Assembly (NCBI GenBank): GCA_020026395.1
Contig: JAHHQM010000012.1
Span: 1-48,666 of the forward strand
Direction of reading: 5' to 3'
DNA from: Alistipes sp.
GTDB lineage: Bacteria; Bacteroidota; Bacteroidia; Bacteroidales; Rikenellaceae
DNA: 48,666 nt
Part shown: positions 1 through 7,936 of the stretch, piece after piece
How the letters are laid out: the number at the start of each line of letters is the position of its first letter
Position numbering within the stretch: the stretch's first letter is position 1
Notes under the pieces: generated by a model
What the model was told of the DNA's origin: nothing
Seen by the model: the letters and a program-made list of their open reading frames with translations, nothing else
Databases searched by the model: none
Made by a program: the position numbers and the translations under genes

Positions 1-1
1 C

Positions 2-427
2 AAAACTACAACTCTTCCGCTTACTCTAAAAGGTGTACTTCTGTTTATGCTTACGTTAAATTTATCAATTAATAACAATCTAACAGAAGTTGTAAATTTA
101 CCTATTATTGCAATAGAAGTAAAGACATATCTGGATAAAACGATGTTAGAAGGGGCTATTGCAACTGCAGAAAAAATCAAAATGGGAAATCCATATTCAA
201 AATTTTTTGTTGTGGCAGAAAATTATGATGTAGATTTAAAAGTTGATCCAGCATACTCAAGAATAGATCAAATTTTTGTTTTAAGAAAATCCAAACGATC
301 TGCCACCCCAAGAATGGATATTCAGCAGGATGTAGTATGGCTTTTAGCAGCCACTGTGAAGAATTTTTCTTGTAGCAGATGGGGTGATATAGAAAAAAAG
401 CTTAAAGATACAGGTACAATAATATAA
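2..427 (+). CDS. Bpu10I-like type II restriction endonuclease, C-terminal fragment (5' end outside window)
   Basis: The reading frame is open to the left edge with no stop, so this is the 3' end of a longer gene; the ATG at 47 is internal. About 140 residues are visible. The segment IAIEVKTYLDKTMLEGAI, then NPYSKFFVVAENYDVD and YSRIDQIFVLRKS, matches what I recall of the Bpu10I restriction endonuclease family. The E-V-K triplet is the likely end of a PD-(D/E)xK nuclease core. Such enzymes cut an asymmetric DNA site and act with a cognate methyltransferase, which would lie left of the window. The DNA is clearly AT-richer than everything to the right, with many AAA/AAT/TTA codons, which suggests horizontal acquisition. 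The family call is from remembered sequence similarity and could be wrong; a PD-(D/E)xK-like nuclease is the fallback reading. Confidence 0.55.
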   Translation, partial: KTTTLPLTLKGVLLFMLTLNLSINNNLTEVVNLPIIAIEVKTYLDKTMLEGAIATAEKIKMGNPYSKFFVVAENYDVDLKVDPAYSRIDQIFVLRKSKRSATPRMDIQQDVVWLLAATVKNFSCSRWGDIEKKLKDTGTII

Positions 428-444
428 AATCTATTATATTTAGC

Positions 445-484
445 AAATCCCTGATTCTTAACCGAATCGGGGATTTTTTGTTTT
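445..484 (+). terminator. Rho-independent terminator of the restriction endonuclease gene
   Basis: A 13-bp stem (445-457 with 464-476, one T-G wobble) has a 6-nt loop and ends in a run of T, 18 bases after the stop codon. Confidence 0.85.
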
Positions 485-713
485 ATACCCCATCCGCGCT
501 ACTCAACCCCGCACAACATAGCTCTAAAACAGGCAATTTCAACTCCGCGACATCCTTTCCCGCCCGGATCATCCGCAAAAAAAATCCAAACGCCACAAAA
601 CGCCCCAAAAGCGCCCCTACTATCCACCGAAAACCCGACCGTCGCAAATCCACCCCGAAAAACGCTCCGATCACCCACCGAAACCCAACCGTCGCAAATC
701 CGCCCCATACCGA
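485..713. other. C-rich gene-free spacer with an imperfect 50-bp-period direct repeat
   Basis: No convincing gene. The plus strand is rich in C and A and poor in G. Two imperfect copies of a roughly 33-bp unit lie at 624-656 and 675-707; both contain CCACCGAAA, then CCGTCGCAAATCC. An ORF of 107 codons (478-801) covers it, but its product is a low-complexity Pro/Lys/Arg/Thr/Asn peptide that also runs through the terminator, so I do not call it. Confidence 0.5.
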
Positions 714-752
714 CACAAAAAAAGAGATCCGACCCGCAGGTCAGACCTCTTT
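714..752 (-). terminator. Terminator of the NlpE-like lipoprotein gene
   Basis: Stem 721-734 with 739-752 (14 pairs, two of them G-T wobbles) and loop CGCA. On the minus strand it is followed by a T run (plus-strand A run 717-723). Confidence 0.85.
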
Positions 753-779
753 CTCGTTTAAATTCGGGGATATGCCCGA

Positions 780-1220
780 TTATTTTCTTTTCAGCACATA
801 GTGCTCGGCCAGTTCACCGTCGTTTACGACGCCCTCGGCATCCGAAAGCACGACGTTACCCTCTACGATCTTGTAGTAGGTCTTGGCGTTGGTCGAAGGA
901 GTGGTCAGCTCAACCAGATCCTCACCCTTCAACTCATAAACACCATTCGTTTCGAAGGCCTCATCCTTGCCGTTCAGATATTTCTTCTTCAGATTGTAGG
1001 TCTTGTCGGCGTTCAGCGTCAGCGTCGTCTCGATGCCACCGCAATCGGCTGCGGGAAGCACACCAAAATAAGTTGCGCAATAATCAGCCTGGGCAGGAGC
1101 CTGCTCCTCAACGACAGCCGTCTGTTCGGAAGCCGCGTTGTCCTTCTTGTTGGCGTTGCCGCCACAGGCAACCAACATCAGTGAGAGCAGCGCAAACGAT
1201 GATAAGAATTTCATTTTCAT
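780..1220 (-). CDS. NlpE-like outer-membrane lipoprotein
   Basis: A 146-residue protein when started at the ATG giving MKMKFLSS; the frame is open to an ATG at 1247, but that start would put nine charged residues before the signal peptide. The signal peptide ends in a lipobox (LMLVACGG), so the product is predicted to be lipid-anchored after Cys. The segment YFGVLPAADCGGIETTLTL followed by DKTYNL is the core of the NlpE N-terminal domain, which in Enterobacteria senses envelope and copper stress. In E. coli the core has a CxxC; here the first Cys is Ala (PAADC), so a metal or redox role by that pair is unlikely. The second half has the usual GVYEL and YYKIVEGNVVLSD strands. Monocistronic, with its own promoter and terminator. 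Function in Bacteroidetes is not established. Confidence 0.8.
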   Translation of the reverse strand: MKMKFLSSFALLSLMLVACGGNANKKDNAASEQTAVVEEQAPAQADYCATYFGVLPAADCGGIETTLTLNADKTYNLKKKYLNGKDEAFETNGVYELKGEDLVELTTPSTNAKTYYKIVEGNVVLSDAEGVVNDGELAEHYVLKRK

Positions 1221-1262
1221 AATTCGCCTTTCTTTTAAGTTATACATGAATTACCGAATGCG

Positions 1263-1293
1263 CAAATGTAACGGATTTCCACCACCCGTCAAA
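1263..1293 (-). promoter_or_regulatory. Bacteroidetes-type promoter for the NlpE-like gene
   Basis: On the minus strand TTTG (1293-1290), 19 nt, then TACATTTG (1270-1263) match both the -33 and -7 elements of the Bacteroidetes primary sigma consensus. Transcription should begin near 1256. Confidence 0.75.
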
Positions 1294-1365
1294 GCATCGC
1301 CGCCATAAAATTTTCGCCGAAACGTAATTTTTTTTCGCCTTTTCCGACACATTCCGTCGTTCCAT

Positions 1366-1399
1366 AAAAAGACGGGCGATCCTTCGCGGATCGCCCGTC
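1366..1399 (-). terminator. Terminator of the large thioredoxin-containing lipoprotein gene
   Basis: Perfect 12-bp stem (1371-1382 with 1388-1399), loop TTCGC, followed on the minus strand by five T. It lies 24 bases past the stop codon. Confidence 0.9.
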
Positions 1400-1422
1400 A
1401 TCATATCGGGAAGAATCTCTAA

Positions 1423-4400
1423 TTATTCAAGAAATTTTCCGGGAAGCGTGTGGATGTTACCGTTGAGCTTCTCCACAGTGAGTACCAGTGCATGATCACC
1501 GCACTCACCACGCATTTCGGGCAGATACTCCTTGTTGAGCATCAGCGGAGTCAGCTCAACCACACCACCGTCGGCAGCATTCGTCATCTCAAGAGCCTCG
1601 CGTTGTACGACGTTCTTCTCGTGGATCGACTTCAGACGAGCCGAAGTTTCGCGTACCAGTTCATCCATCTTGGCGGCAATCTCCTTACCGTTGAGCTGCG
1701 TGCTGACCACCTTCTTGAAGACCTTGGCGGGCTCCTTCTTGAAGAACGTACGCATCAGGAGCGAGTAGTTCTTCTCCTTGAACTGCACGCCGTTGGCCGA
1801 TTCAATCTCGGGAGCAGCATACTTGATGTTGCGGCTGATGGCTACGGGAGCGGGTTCCGTCCAGCCCTTCGTCAGCGTGATCTCGGAAACGATCTTACCG
1901 GCATCGATCGGGCGGTAGCTCTGCATGTAGTTCATAACGCTCGGATAATAGGTGGTCTCTACACCCTTGCTGTCGGGACGAACGATCGGTTTGATGGTGA
2001 TCGTCTTGTTGTCGGCCGAAACCTCAACGGGGAATTCATCCCACTTGTCCTGCGGCAACTTGGTCATACCCACAAAGTCCTTATCGCCGATACCCACCAG
2101 ATAATAGGTATCCTTGCGGCCGTACTTCATGCTCCATGCAGCCAGCGGGTTCATGTAGTTCACGTTGATGGGCACCGAGACCGTACCGTCGGCATTGATC
2201 TTCAGATACCACTTGGCACCGAAGTCCTCGAACAGACCCTCGGTCGAGCTTGCGCTGTAGGTGGTCGAAGTAAACAGGTCATACGGTGACTTGTAGTCCA
2301 GACGTCCCTTGGGATCGAATCCCAGACCGCAGCACTGCAGGCAGTTTCCGCGCTTCAGACGCTCGTCGTAGAGTTTTGCACGCTCCTTGAACTCCTGATA
2401 CATGGCATCAACCTGCTCACGGGTCATACCCTCATACAGGGCGTAGATCTCTTCGGGCAACTTCTCGGGGAAGTCGCAGACGCTGTTCTTGATCGAAACC
2501 TTGAACTTGGTCGGCTCCGTATCGTTCACCCACGAGCTGGTCTGATAGTCGTAGCGACTGATGATTGCCGAAGCAGTCCAGTCACCCTTCAACGACTCGA
2601 AGTAAGACGAATTAACCGTCTCGGCGGCAGGCAGCTCGGCAGCCGTGGCCTCAGCCCATCCGGCTTCACTACCCAGACCCTCCGAGTTGTAACCGACGGC
2701 CGACAGGGTCATCGTCGAGAAGGGACGTACGTCGAACTTCACGTTAAGACCCGAAGCCGAATTAACCTTCGTCAGATCGGCATTCGACAGCTCGTTACCC
2801 TTCTGGTCAACCAGCGAGTAGTAGTCGTATCCGTGGGTCAGCATATAGTCAAAGTCGCGCTTGTAGTTGGCGGCATACTTCATTCTCAATACCTCACCCT
2901 GAACCTTCTTGATGTTGAACCAAACCTCATAGGGTTCGATCTTACCGGTCTCGGGGCTGGGAACTTCCTTCACCTCGATAACGGGAGCGGGCAACGTACG
3001 CTCGGGCATAACCACCTCGTGGCGCGAGAAGTTCTGCAACATACCTGCATCATCACCCATGGCGGTGATCAGGATGTGGAACTTCATACCCGGGCCGAGC
3101 TCGCCAGCCCATTCCGAAAGGTTCAGATCCGTCGGGCCTTCATAAGCCATCACACCCAGCTGTTGGAATGCGAAGAACGACGTGGTGAACCACTGCAGAT
3201 ATTCGGTCTTGTTGTCCAACATCGGGAGCATGACATTGTTCATGGTCGCATCGTCGGTCAGCATGACGCAGTAACGTTTTACCGTATTATCCGGCTCGAA
3301 ACGCAACGTACCCTGAATCGGGGTCAGATCGACGGTCGAGAACTTCACCTTGCCGTCGAAGTGAGCGGGCTCCTGGGTCTTCAGGTTCAGTGCCTGATAG
3401 TAACCGCTCCAATATTTGGCCTCATTCTCATTGATGGCTCTTACCACACCGGGACGGGCGCTCATGACGCCACCGCCACCCATGCCGCCACCCATGTCGG
3501 CCATCCATTTGTCGTAGTCGAACAACCACTTGTAGTAGCCTTCGCCCCAGCCACCGAACTGATCTTCGCCCCAGGCGAACTCACCGGCCAGGAAGATCAC
3601 GGGCTCACCCGGAACCAGAGGATCACCGATGGGATACTGCTCTCCGGTATCGGGATCGGTTGCAATGCTGTGCTCCTCGTCGACGAAGATATCGCCCGAC
3701 TCGGTAAGCATCATTCCTGCATTCTGCAACAACATCTCGGCATCGGTCATACCATTAATCTTCAGCATGTTGTACATCGGGAGACAAGTACGGTTCCAAC
3801 GAACGGCATTTCCGCTGGCCTTAACCGAAGCGGGAACCTCCAGGTGGATCGTAAGACCGTCGGAGCGTACGTTCGAAACCGTCACACCCTCTTCGTATTT
3901 GATCTCTTCGTAAAGCGTATCGAGACGTTTTACCACGCGACCGCGACCCTCGTTACGCACATCCAGCAGGAACGAATAGCTGACGCCCTTCTGACCCTGG
4001 TTGAAGATCATTTGCAGACCCTCGCCGTTCATGTTTGCAATGGCCTCGGCGGGCAGCTGATGGCTGTTGTCGGGAATATCCATGATCTGCTCGATCGTAA
4101 CCTGCCCCTGACTGTCGGCGATGATCTTATCCAACTCTTCCTGCAAAGCGATGCAGTATGCGGCATAGGAAGCATCCTTCGTTGTACACTGCATCTTGTA
4201 GAGGATACCGTTCTGGGCGGCATCAAATACACTCTGCAAGGTTACGATGGGAGGATTTGCGGGAGTGGGAGCACCCTCGAGGATCGAATCGACCAGCGAA
4301 CGGAAATAGTTCTCGTCGGTAGCACCGCGCAACTTGGTCAGATTACCGTTTGCATCGATAAAGAGGAAGAAGGGAATCGCACCGTCGTGCTCGGCCAGAG

Positions 4401-5493
4401 CGCAAACAGCCTGGAATACGGACGTATTCTGATCAACATCCATCTGATAGAATGCAACGCGACCGTCATAATCGATCGAGCACTTGTCCATGATGGGCGC
4501 CATCATCTTGCAAGGACCGCACCACGTAGCGAAGAAGTCGATGACCATAGGTTTGTTGCCCTTGAAGTTCCACTGCTTGTCCTGTTTGAAGTCCCAGATG
4601 TTGGCTACGAAAAATGCCTCGTCGATGAGTTGTACCTTCGTTACGCGTGCCTCGGTCGTACACTCGGCACGTTTTATCGTGCGGCCGCCCTTACCGTTCT
4701 TCACGTCGAGCATCATATCGAAACGCGTGTCGGGATCGGCACCGTTCAGGCTCAAAACCACGCCGTCGGGACTTTCGGGATCCTGCAGGTTCATCTGATC
4801 CACCCACGATTTATCGAAGATCTGTGCATTGGCCTCGTTGGCATCGAAGATGGCCTCCAACGTGTTACCTGCGGCAACAGCCTGGTCGATCACACCCTGG
4901 GTGTCGATCAAAACGGCAGCATAGGTTGCATCCTGCGACGTACATTTGGCCACAAGCGTCACCGTGCTGTTTTTGCCCGTGCCGTCCAAAGCACCGGCCA
5001 TCACCTTGAACTCGACCTGGGGATTCACACCGGGTTCGGGTTTCTCGTCGTCACCCGCCTCGAGGGTCGAGAACATCTTCTTGGCGAGTTTCGAGGTGAC
5101 TTTACCGTCGGTGTAGCCCAACGCAAAGAACACATAGTCGCTCTTGGCCTCAAGTTTCATCGAACTTGCGGGGAAGAACGTCTCGCCCTTCTTAAGATCG
5201 GCTGCCGAGATCTTCGACGAGATCATCTCGATCAAAGCGGCATCCGCCTGACCTTCGAACATGGCTGCGGGAGCCACATCGGCAAAATAGGTTTGGTTGT
5301 TGTCCGAAGGGGTTACCTTCAGGTCGGCACCGTGCGCCGTCACGTTTTCAACGCTGAGCGTCAGTGTCAGATTCTCGACCGGAGCGGGAGGTTCCGGCGT
5401 AGGCGTCACGTCATCATCATCGCTACAACCGACAGCGGCAAGCGACAAAATGGAAAACGCCAACAAATTCCATAAATAGGATTTAATTTTCAT
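1423..5493 (-). CDS. Very large lipoprotein with an embedded thioredoxin domain
   Basis: 1356 residues. The N-terminus MKIKSYLWNLLAFSIL...AAVGCSDDDD is a lipoprotein signal with Cys23 and the acidic +2 region typical of surface-exported Bacteroidetes lipoproteins. Residues about 315-410 form a thioredoxin domain with active site WCGPC (324-328) and a cis-Pro motif (AIPF, Pro374). Around it are related beta-rich modules: about 45-143, 160-283 and 420-535. The latter two share D-A-(T/S)-Y-A-A near their start and a (L/M)LDV(K/R)N-G-G-R-x-(I/V)KR ending, so the thioredoxin sits between module copies. The remaining 800 residues hold a Gly/Met-rich stretch (MADMGGGMGGGGVM) and further beta-like segments I do not recognise. 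Likely periplasmic or surface disulfide/redox function, inferred only from the thioredoxin motif. It stands alone between its terminator and a 386-bp spacer. Confidence 0.8.
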   Translation of the reverse strand: MKIKSYLWNLLAFSILSLAAVGCSDDDDVTPTPEPPAPVENLTLTLSVENVTAHGADLKVTPSDNNQTYFADVAPAAMFEGQADAALIEMISSKISAADLKKGETFFPASSMKLEAKSDYVFFALGYTDGKVTSKLAKKMFSTLEAGDDEKPEPGVNPQVEFKVMAGALDGTGKNSTVTLVAKCTSQDATYAAVLIDTQGVIDQAVAAGNTLEAIFDANEANAQIFDKSWVDQMNLQDPESPDGVVLSLNGADPDTRFDMMLDVKNGKGGRTIKRAECTTEARVTKVQLIDEAFFVANIWDFKQDKQWNFKGNKPMVIDFFATWCGPCKMMAPIMDKCSIDYDGRVAFYQMDVDQNTSVFQAVCALAEHDGAIPFFLFIDANGNLTKLRGATDENYFRSLVDSILEGAPTPANPPIVTLQSVFDAAQNGILYKMQCTTKDASYAAYCIALQEELDKIIADSQGQVTIEQIMDIPDNSHQLPAEAIANMNGEGLQMIFNQGQKGVSYSFLLDVRNEGRGRVVKRLDTLYEEIKYEEGVTVSNVRSDGLTIHLEVPASVKASGNAVRWNRTCLPMYNMLKINGMTDAEMLLQNAGMMLTESGDIFVDEEHSIATDPDTGEQYPIGDPLVPGEPVIFLAGEFAWGEDQFGGWGEGYYKWLFDYDKWMADMGGGMGGGGVMSARPGVVRAINENEAKYWSGYYQALNLKTQEPAHFDGKVKFSTVDLTPIQGTLRFEPDNTVKRYCVMLTDDATMNNVMLPMLDNKTEYLQWFTTSFFAFQQLGVMAYEGPTDLNLSEWAGELGPGMKFHILITAMGDDAGMLQNFSRHEVVMPERTLPAPVIEVKEVPSPETGKIEPYEVWFNIKKVQGEVLRMKYAANYKRDFDYMLTHGYDYYSLVDQKGNELSNADLTKVNSASGLNVKFDVRPFSTMTLSAVGYNSEGLGSEAGWAEATAAELPAAETVNSSYFESLKGDWTASAIISRYDYQTSSWVNDTEPTKFKVSIKNSVCDFPEKLPEEIYALYEGMTREQVDAMYQEFKERAKLYDERLKRGNCLQCCGLGFDPKGRLDYKSPYDLFTSTTYSASSTEGLFEDFGAKWYLKINADGTVSVPINVNYMNPLAAWSMKYGRKDTYYLVGIGDKDFVGMTKLPQDKWDEFPVEVSADNKTITIKPIVRPDSKGVETTYYPSVMNYMQSYRPIDAGKIVSEITLTKGWTEPAPVAISRNIKYAAPEIESANGVQFKEKNYSLLMRTFFKKEPAKVFKKVVSTQLNGKEIAAKMDELVRETSARLKSIHEKNVVQREALEMTNAADGGVVELTPLMLNKEYLPEMRGECGDHALVLTVEKLNGNIHTLPGKFLE

Positions 5494-5879
5494 AAAATTA
5501 ATTTAGATTGATGGTTTTAGGTTTAATTTTTTAACAATTCGTAATGTATTCAACCTTTTCGGAATTGTTAGTCTACAATTATAACTCTTATTTTTCGGAA
5601 TTACAAGCCCAAATCCGATTAAATTTCTTCCAAACTACTCCGCATGGTGTTTATTTCGTCTCTAAATCGAGCCATATTGCGAATTTTATGACGATTTCCG
5701 CCAACTCAATAAACCAAATGAACAGTCCTCCGCCCCGCTTCCGACACCCGATCGCCCTTATATTATAAATAAGACGTTGAAAACCTGCCGAGAATTTGTC
5801 TATCCGCAAATTTTCGTGTATTTTTGCCCAAATATTTGCAAAATATTAACTCTAAATACTAAATAGACCAAATCAAATT
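5494..5879. other. AT-rich divergent intergenic region (386 bp)
   Basis: Separates the divergent large lipoprotein and C10 protease genes. The right end holds the protease promoter (5795-5826). For the leftward gene only a weak candidate was found: TATAATTG on the minus strand at 5583-5576, with CTTG 20 nt upstream of it. Short direct copies of TTCGGAATT occur near 5558 and 5594. A 74-codon frame inside (5544-5768) looks random. Confidence 0.5.
5795..5826 (+). promoter_or_regulatory. Promoter of the C10 protease gene
   Basis: TTTG (5795-5798), 20 nt, TATTTTTG (5819-5826): full match to the Bacteroidetes consensus. The leader would be roughly 45 nt. Confidence 0.75.
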
Positions 5880-7721
5880 ATGATGAAGCGATTATTTCTA
5901 TTGCTGTTCGCTTTGTTGCCCGGAATGTTGTTTGCCGACAACGTTCCGCAACAAAAGGCACAGGAAATTGCCCGGCAATTCTTTGCCGCAACGCCCCACA
6001 CCCGTTCTGCGTCGTTACGCATGATCTGGGACGGCGAGACTGCCTCGACCCGTTCCGCCAACCACCCTGCTTATTATGTATTCAACAACGATTCGGGTCG
6101 TGGTTTTGTGATCGTATCGGGCGATGACCGCACGGTGCCGATCCTCGGTTATTCGTTTGACCAAAATTTCGATGCACAGTCGATGCCCTCGAACCTTCGC
6201 GGTTGGATGACGGGTCTTCGCGAGCACATCAATACCCTGCGTCAGGAGAACGTACTGCCTTCGCCCCGCACGGTCAAGGCATGGCGCAATGCCGTTTCGG
6301 GTCCGAACCCCTCGGCACGCCCCATCGTCGTTCTGGAGACTCCCCTTTGGGACCAGCGCGACCCCTACAACTCGAAGCTGGCCAACCCGCAGGAGTGGGT
6401 TACCGGTTGCCCCGCAACGGCCATCTCGATCATCATGCGCTACCACAAGTGGCCCGAGAAGGGTGTCGGCACGATTCCCCAGTACCGCGACGAGATTCCT
6501 CCCATTCCGCTGGGTCACGTTTACGACTGGGACAACATGCCCATGAACTATAAGGTTTCGATGCCTACCCAATATCAGAAGGATCAGGTCGGTATCCTGA
6601 TGCGTGACGTGGGTGCCATGATCCGCACCGAGTACCACGGCGGTTCGGCAGGTGCACTGCCCGAGCAGACCCTTCCGCAGCTCATGCCGATCTTCATGCG
6701 CTACAACGCATCGACCATCAAGAGCTACTTCAAGAAGGATTTCAGCGATGCCAAATGGCACCAGATGATGCAGAAGGAGCTGGACGAGAAACGTCCCATC
6801 CTCTACGGCGGTTATTCGTCGGGCGGCGGTCACCAGTTCGTGCTGGACGGCTATGCCGAGGGTAACTACTACCGTGTAAACTGGGGTTGGAGCGGTGTAT
6901 CGAACGGTTTCTACCTTCTGACCGACATGAACCCGCCCGAGCAGGGTACCGGTGGTTCGATGTCGTCGACGGGTTTTGTAAATCGTCAGGACGCCATCAT
7001 CGGTATCCAGCCCGATCCGTCGAACCCCGGCGGTCGTGACTTCGACCAGATCGTGTACAAACAGTACTGGGAGGGTCACGAATATGGTCTGATCACCACC
7101 GAGAAAGAGTTCACGCTGAACAAGGAGTTCATCGTAACCATCAAAGAGTTCCGCAACGTAGGTTCGCGTTCGTTTGCAGGCAGCATCGCCATTGCACACT
7201 GCGACGCACAGGGCAAGGTCAAAAAGATCATCAGTACCCGCAACCCCGAGTACACCTTCTACCCGATCGAGATTGCAGGTTTCTCCGAGACGAATCCCTT
7301 GAAGTGTACCCTCACCGAGCCGATTGAGGCAGGTGACCGCATCATGGGTGTGTTCAAGTACCTCGATCCGTCGGAATGGACGCCGATTGCACCGGGTAAC
7401 ATTGACGGTTGCATCTCCGAGATCATCCTCAAGGAGGGCGGTGAGACTCCCGAACCGGAGCCCGAACCCGAACCCACGAACGATCTGGATCAGCACGTAA
7501 CGATGGAGTACAACAAGGCCGCAGGCGAGATGACGATCTTCACCGAGGCAGCCGACAAGGTTACGCTCCAGCTGTTGCAGGGCGACGTCGATAAGACGGC
7601 CGAAGTTTCGACCTCGAACGACAATGGTTTTGTCATCAAGACCGCATCGTTGAAGGGCGAATGCACCATCCGTCTGAAGAGCGCCACCCGCGGTACGATG
7701 GAATTCAAAGTCATGCTGTAA
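5880..7721 (+). CDS. Secreted C10 (streptopain/Spi-type) cysteine protease
   Basis: 613 residues. A signal peptide (MMKRLFLLLFALLPGMLFA) is followed by a Spi-type inhibitory prodomain (about 20-130; note AYYVFNNDSGRGFVIVSGDD, typical of these propeptides). The catalytic Cys is in TGCPATAISIIM (Cys177), the His in SGGGHQFVLDGY (His318), and the NWGWSG motif (334-339) supplies the conserved Trp/Asn. This is the architecture of streptococcal SpeB and of Prevotella interpain and Bacteroides fragipain proteases: a secreted zymogen activated by removal of the prodomain. After about residue 380 there are a beta-rich region, an acidic Pro-Glu linker (EPEPEPEP, near 528) and a C-terminal beta domain of about 80 residues. 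The inhibitor-like prodomain and all catalytic residues are present, so it should be active. Monocistronic. Confidence 0.9.
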   Translation: MMKRLFLLLFALLPGMLFADNVPQQKAQEIARQFFAATPHTRSASLRMIWDGETASTRSANHPAYYVFNNDSGRGFVIVSGDDRTVPILGYSFDQNFDAQSMPSNLRGWMTGLREHINTLRQENVLPSPRTVKAWRNAVSGPNPSARPIVVLETPLWDQRDPYNSKLANPQEWVTGCPATAISIIMRYHKWPEKGVGTIPQYRDEIPPIPLGHVYDWDNMPMNYKVSMPTQYQKDQVGILMRDVGAMIRTEYHGGSAGALPEQTLPQLMPIFMRYNASTIKSYFKKDFSDAKWHQMMQKELDEKRPILYGGYSSGGGHQFVLDGYAEGNYYRVNWGWSGVSNGFYLLTDMNPPEQGTGGSMSSTGFVNRQDAIIGIQPDPSNPGGRDFDQIVYKQYWEGHEYGLITTEKEFTLNKEFIVTIKEFRNVGSRSFAGSIAIAHCDAQGKVKKIISTRNPEYTFYPIEIAGFSETNPLKCTLTEPIEAGDRIMGVFKYLDPSEWTPIAPGNIDGCISEIILKEGGETPEPEPEPEPTNDLDQHVTMEYNKAAGEMTIFTEAADKVTLQLLQGDVDKTAEVSTSNDNGFVIKTASLKGECTIRLKSATRGTMEFKVML

Positions 7722-7744
7722 GCCGCTGACTTCCGAATATAAGA

Positions 7745-7779
7745 AAAGCCTTTGAGCCCCACGGGTCAAAGGCTTTTTT
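7745..7779 (+). terminator. Terminator of the C10 protease gene
   Basis: Stem 7745-7759 with 7763-7776 (one bulged base), 3-nt loop, followed by T6. Confidence 0.85.
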
Positions 7780-7877
7780 ATGCCCCTACGGGAGGGCACT
7801 ATACGCCGTAGAGCACTTACACCCGACAGCCGTTAAACGCTCCCCTACACCCGTCGAGCTTCTGCTCGCCCCGCCAA

Positions 7878-7918
7878 ACAAAAAAAGTCCCCGACCACAA
7901 CCGATCGGGGACATTTTT
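7878..7918 (-). terminator. Terminator of the M16 peptidase operon
   Basis: Stem 7887-7894 with 7905-7912 (GTCCCCGA/TCGGGGAC), A run on the left and T run on the right, so it can work in both directions. It lies 19 bases past the minus-strand stop. Confidence 0.8.
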
Positions 7919-7936
7919 CTAAAAAAGGACTCTCGC

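Noticed and set aside
478..801. 107-codon ORF in the C-rich spacer
   Set aside because: Low-complexity product, reads through a terminator hairpin and into the next gene's 3' end, no promoter.
2833..5475. 880-codon plus-strand ORF antisense to the large thioredoxin lipoprotein
   Set aside because: No recognisable domain or start signal; the minus-strand gene has signal peptide, thioredoxin motif, terminator and coherent codon bias. The long open antisense frame is a by-product of that bias.
5544..5768. 74-codon plus-strand ORF in the AT-rich divergent spacer
   Set aside because: Random-looking product, no ribosome or promoter signal, ends before the real promoter of the protease gene.
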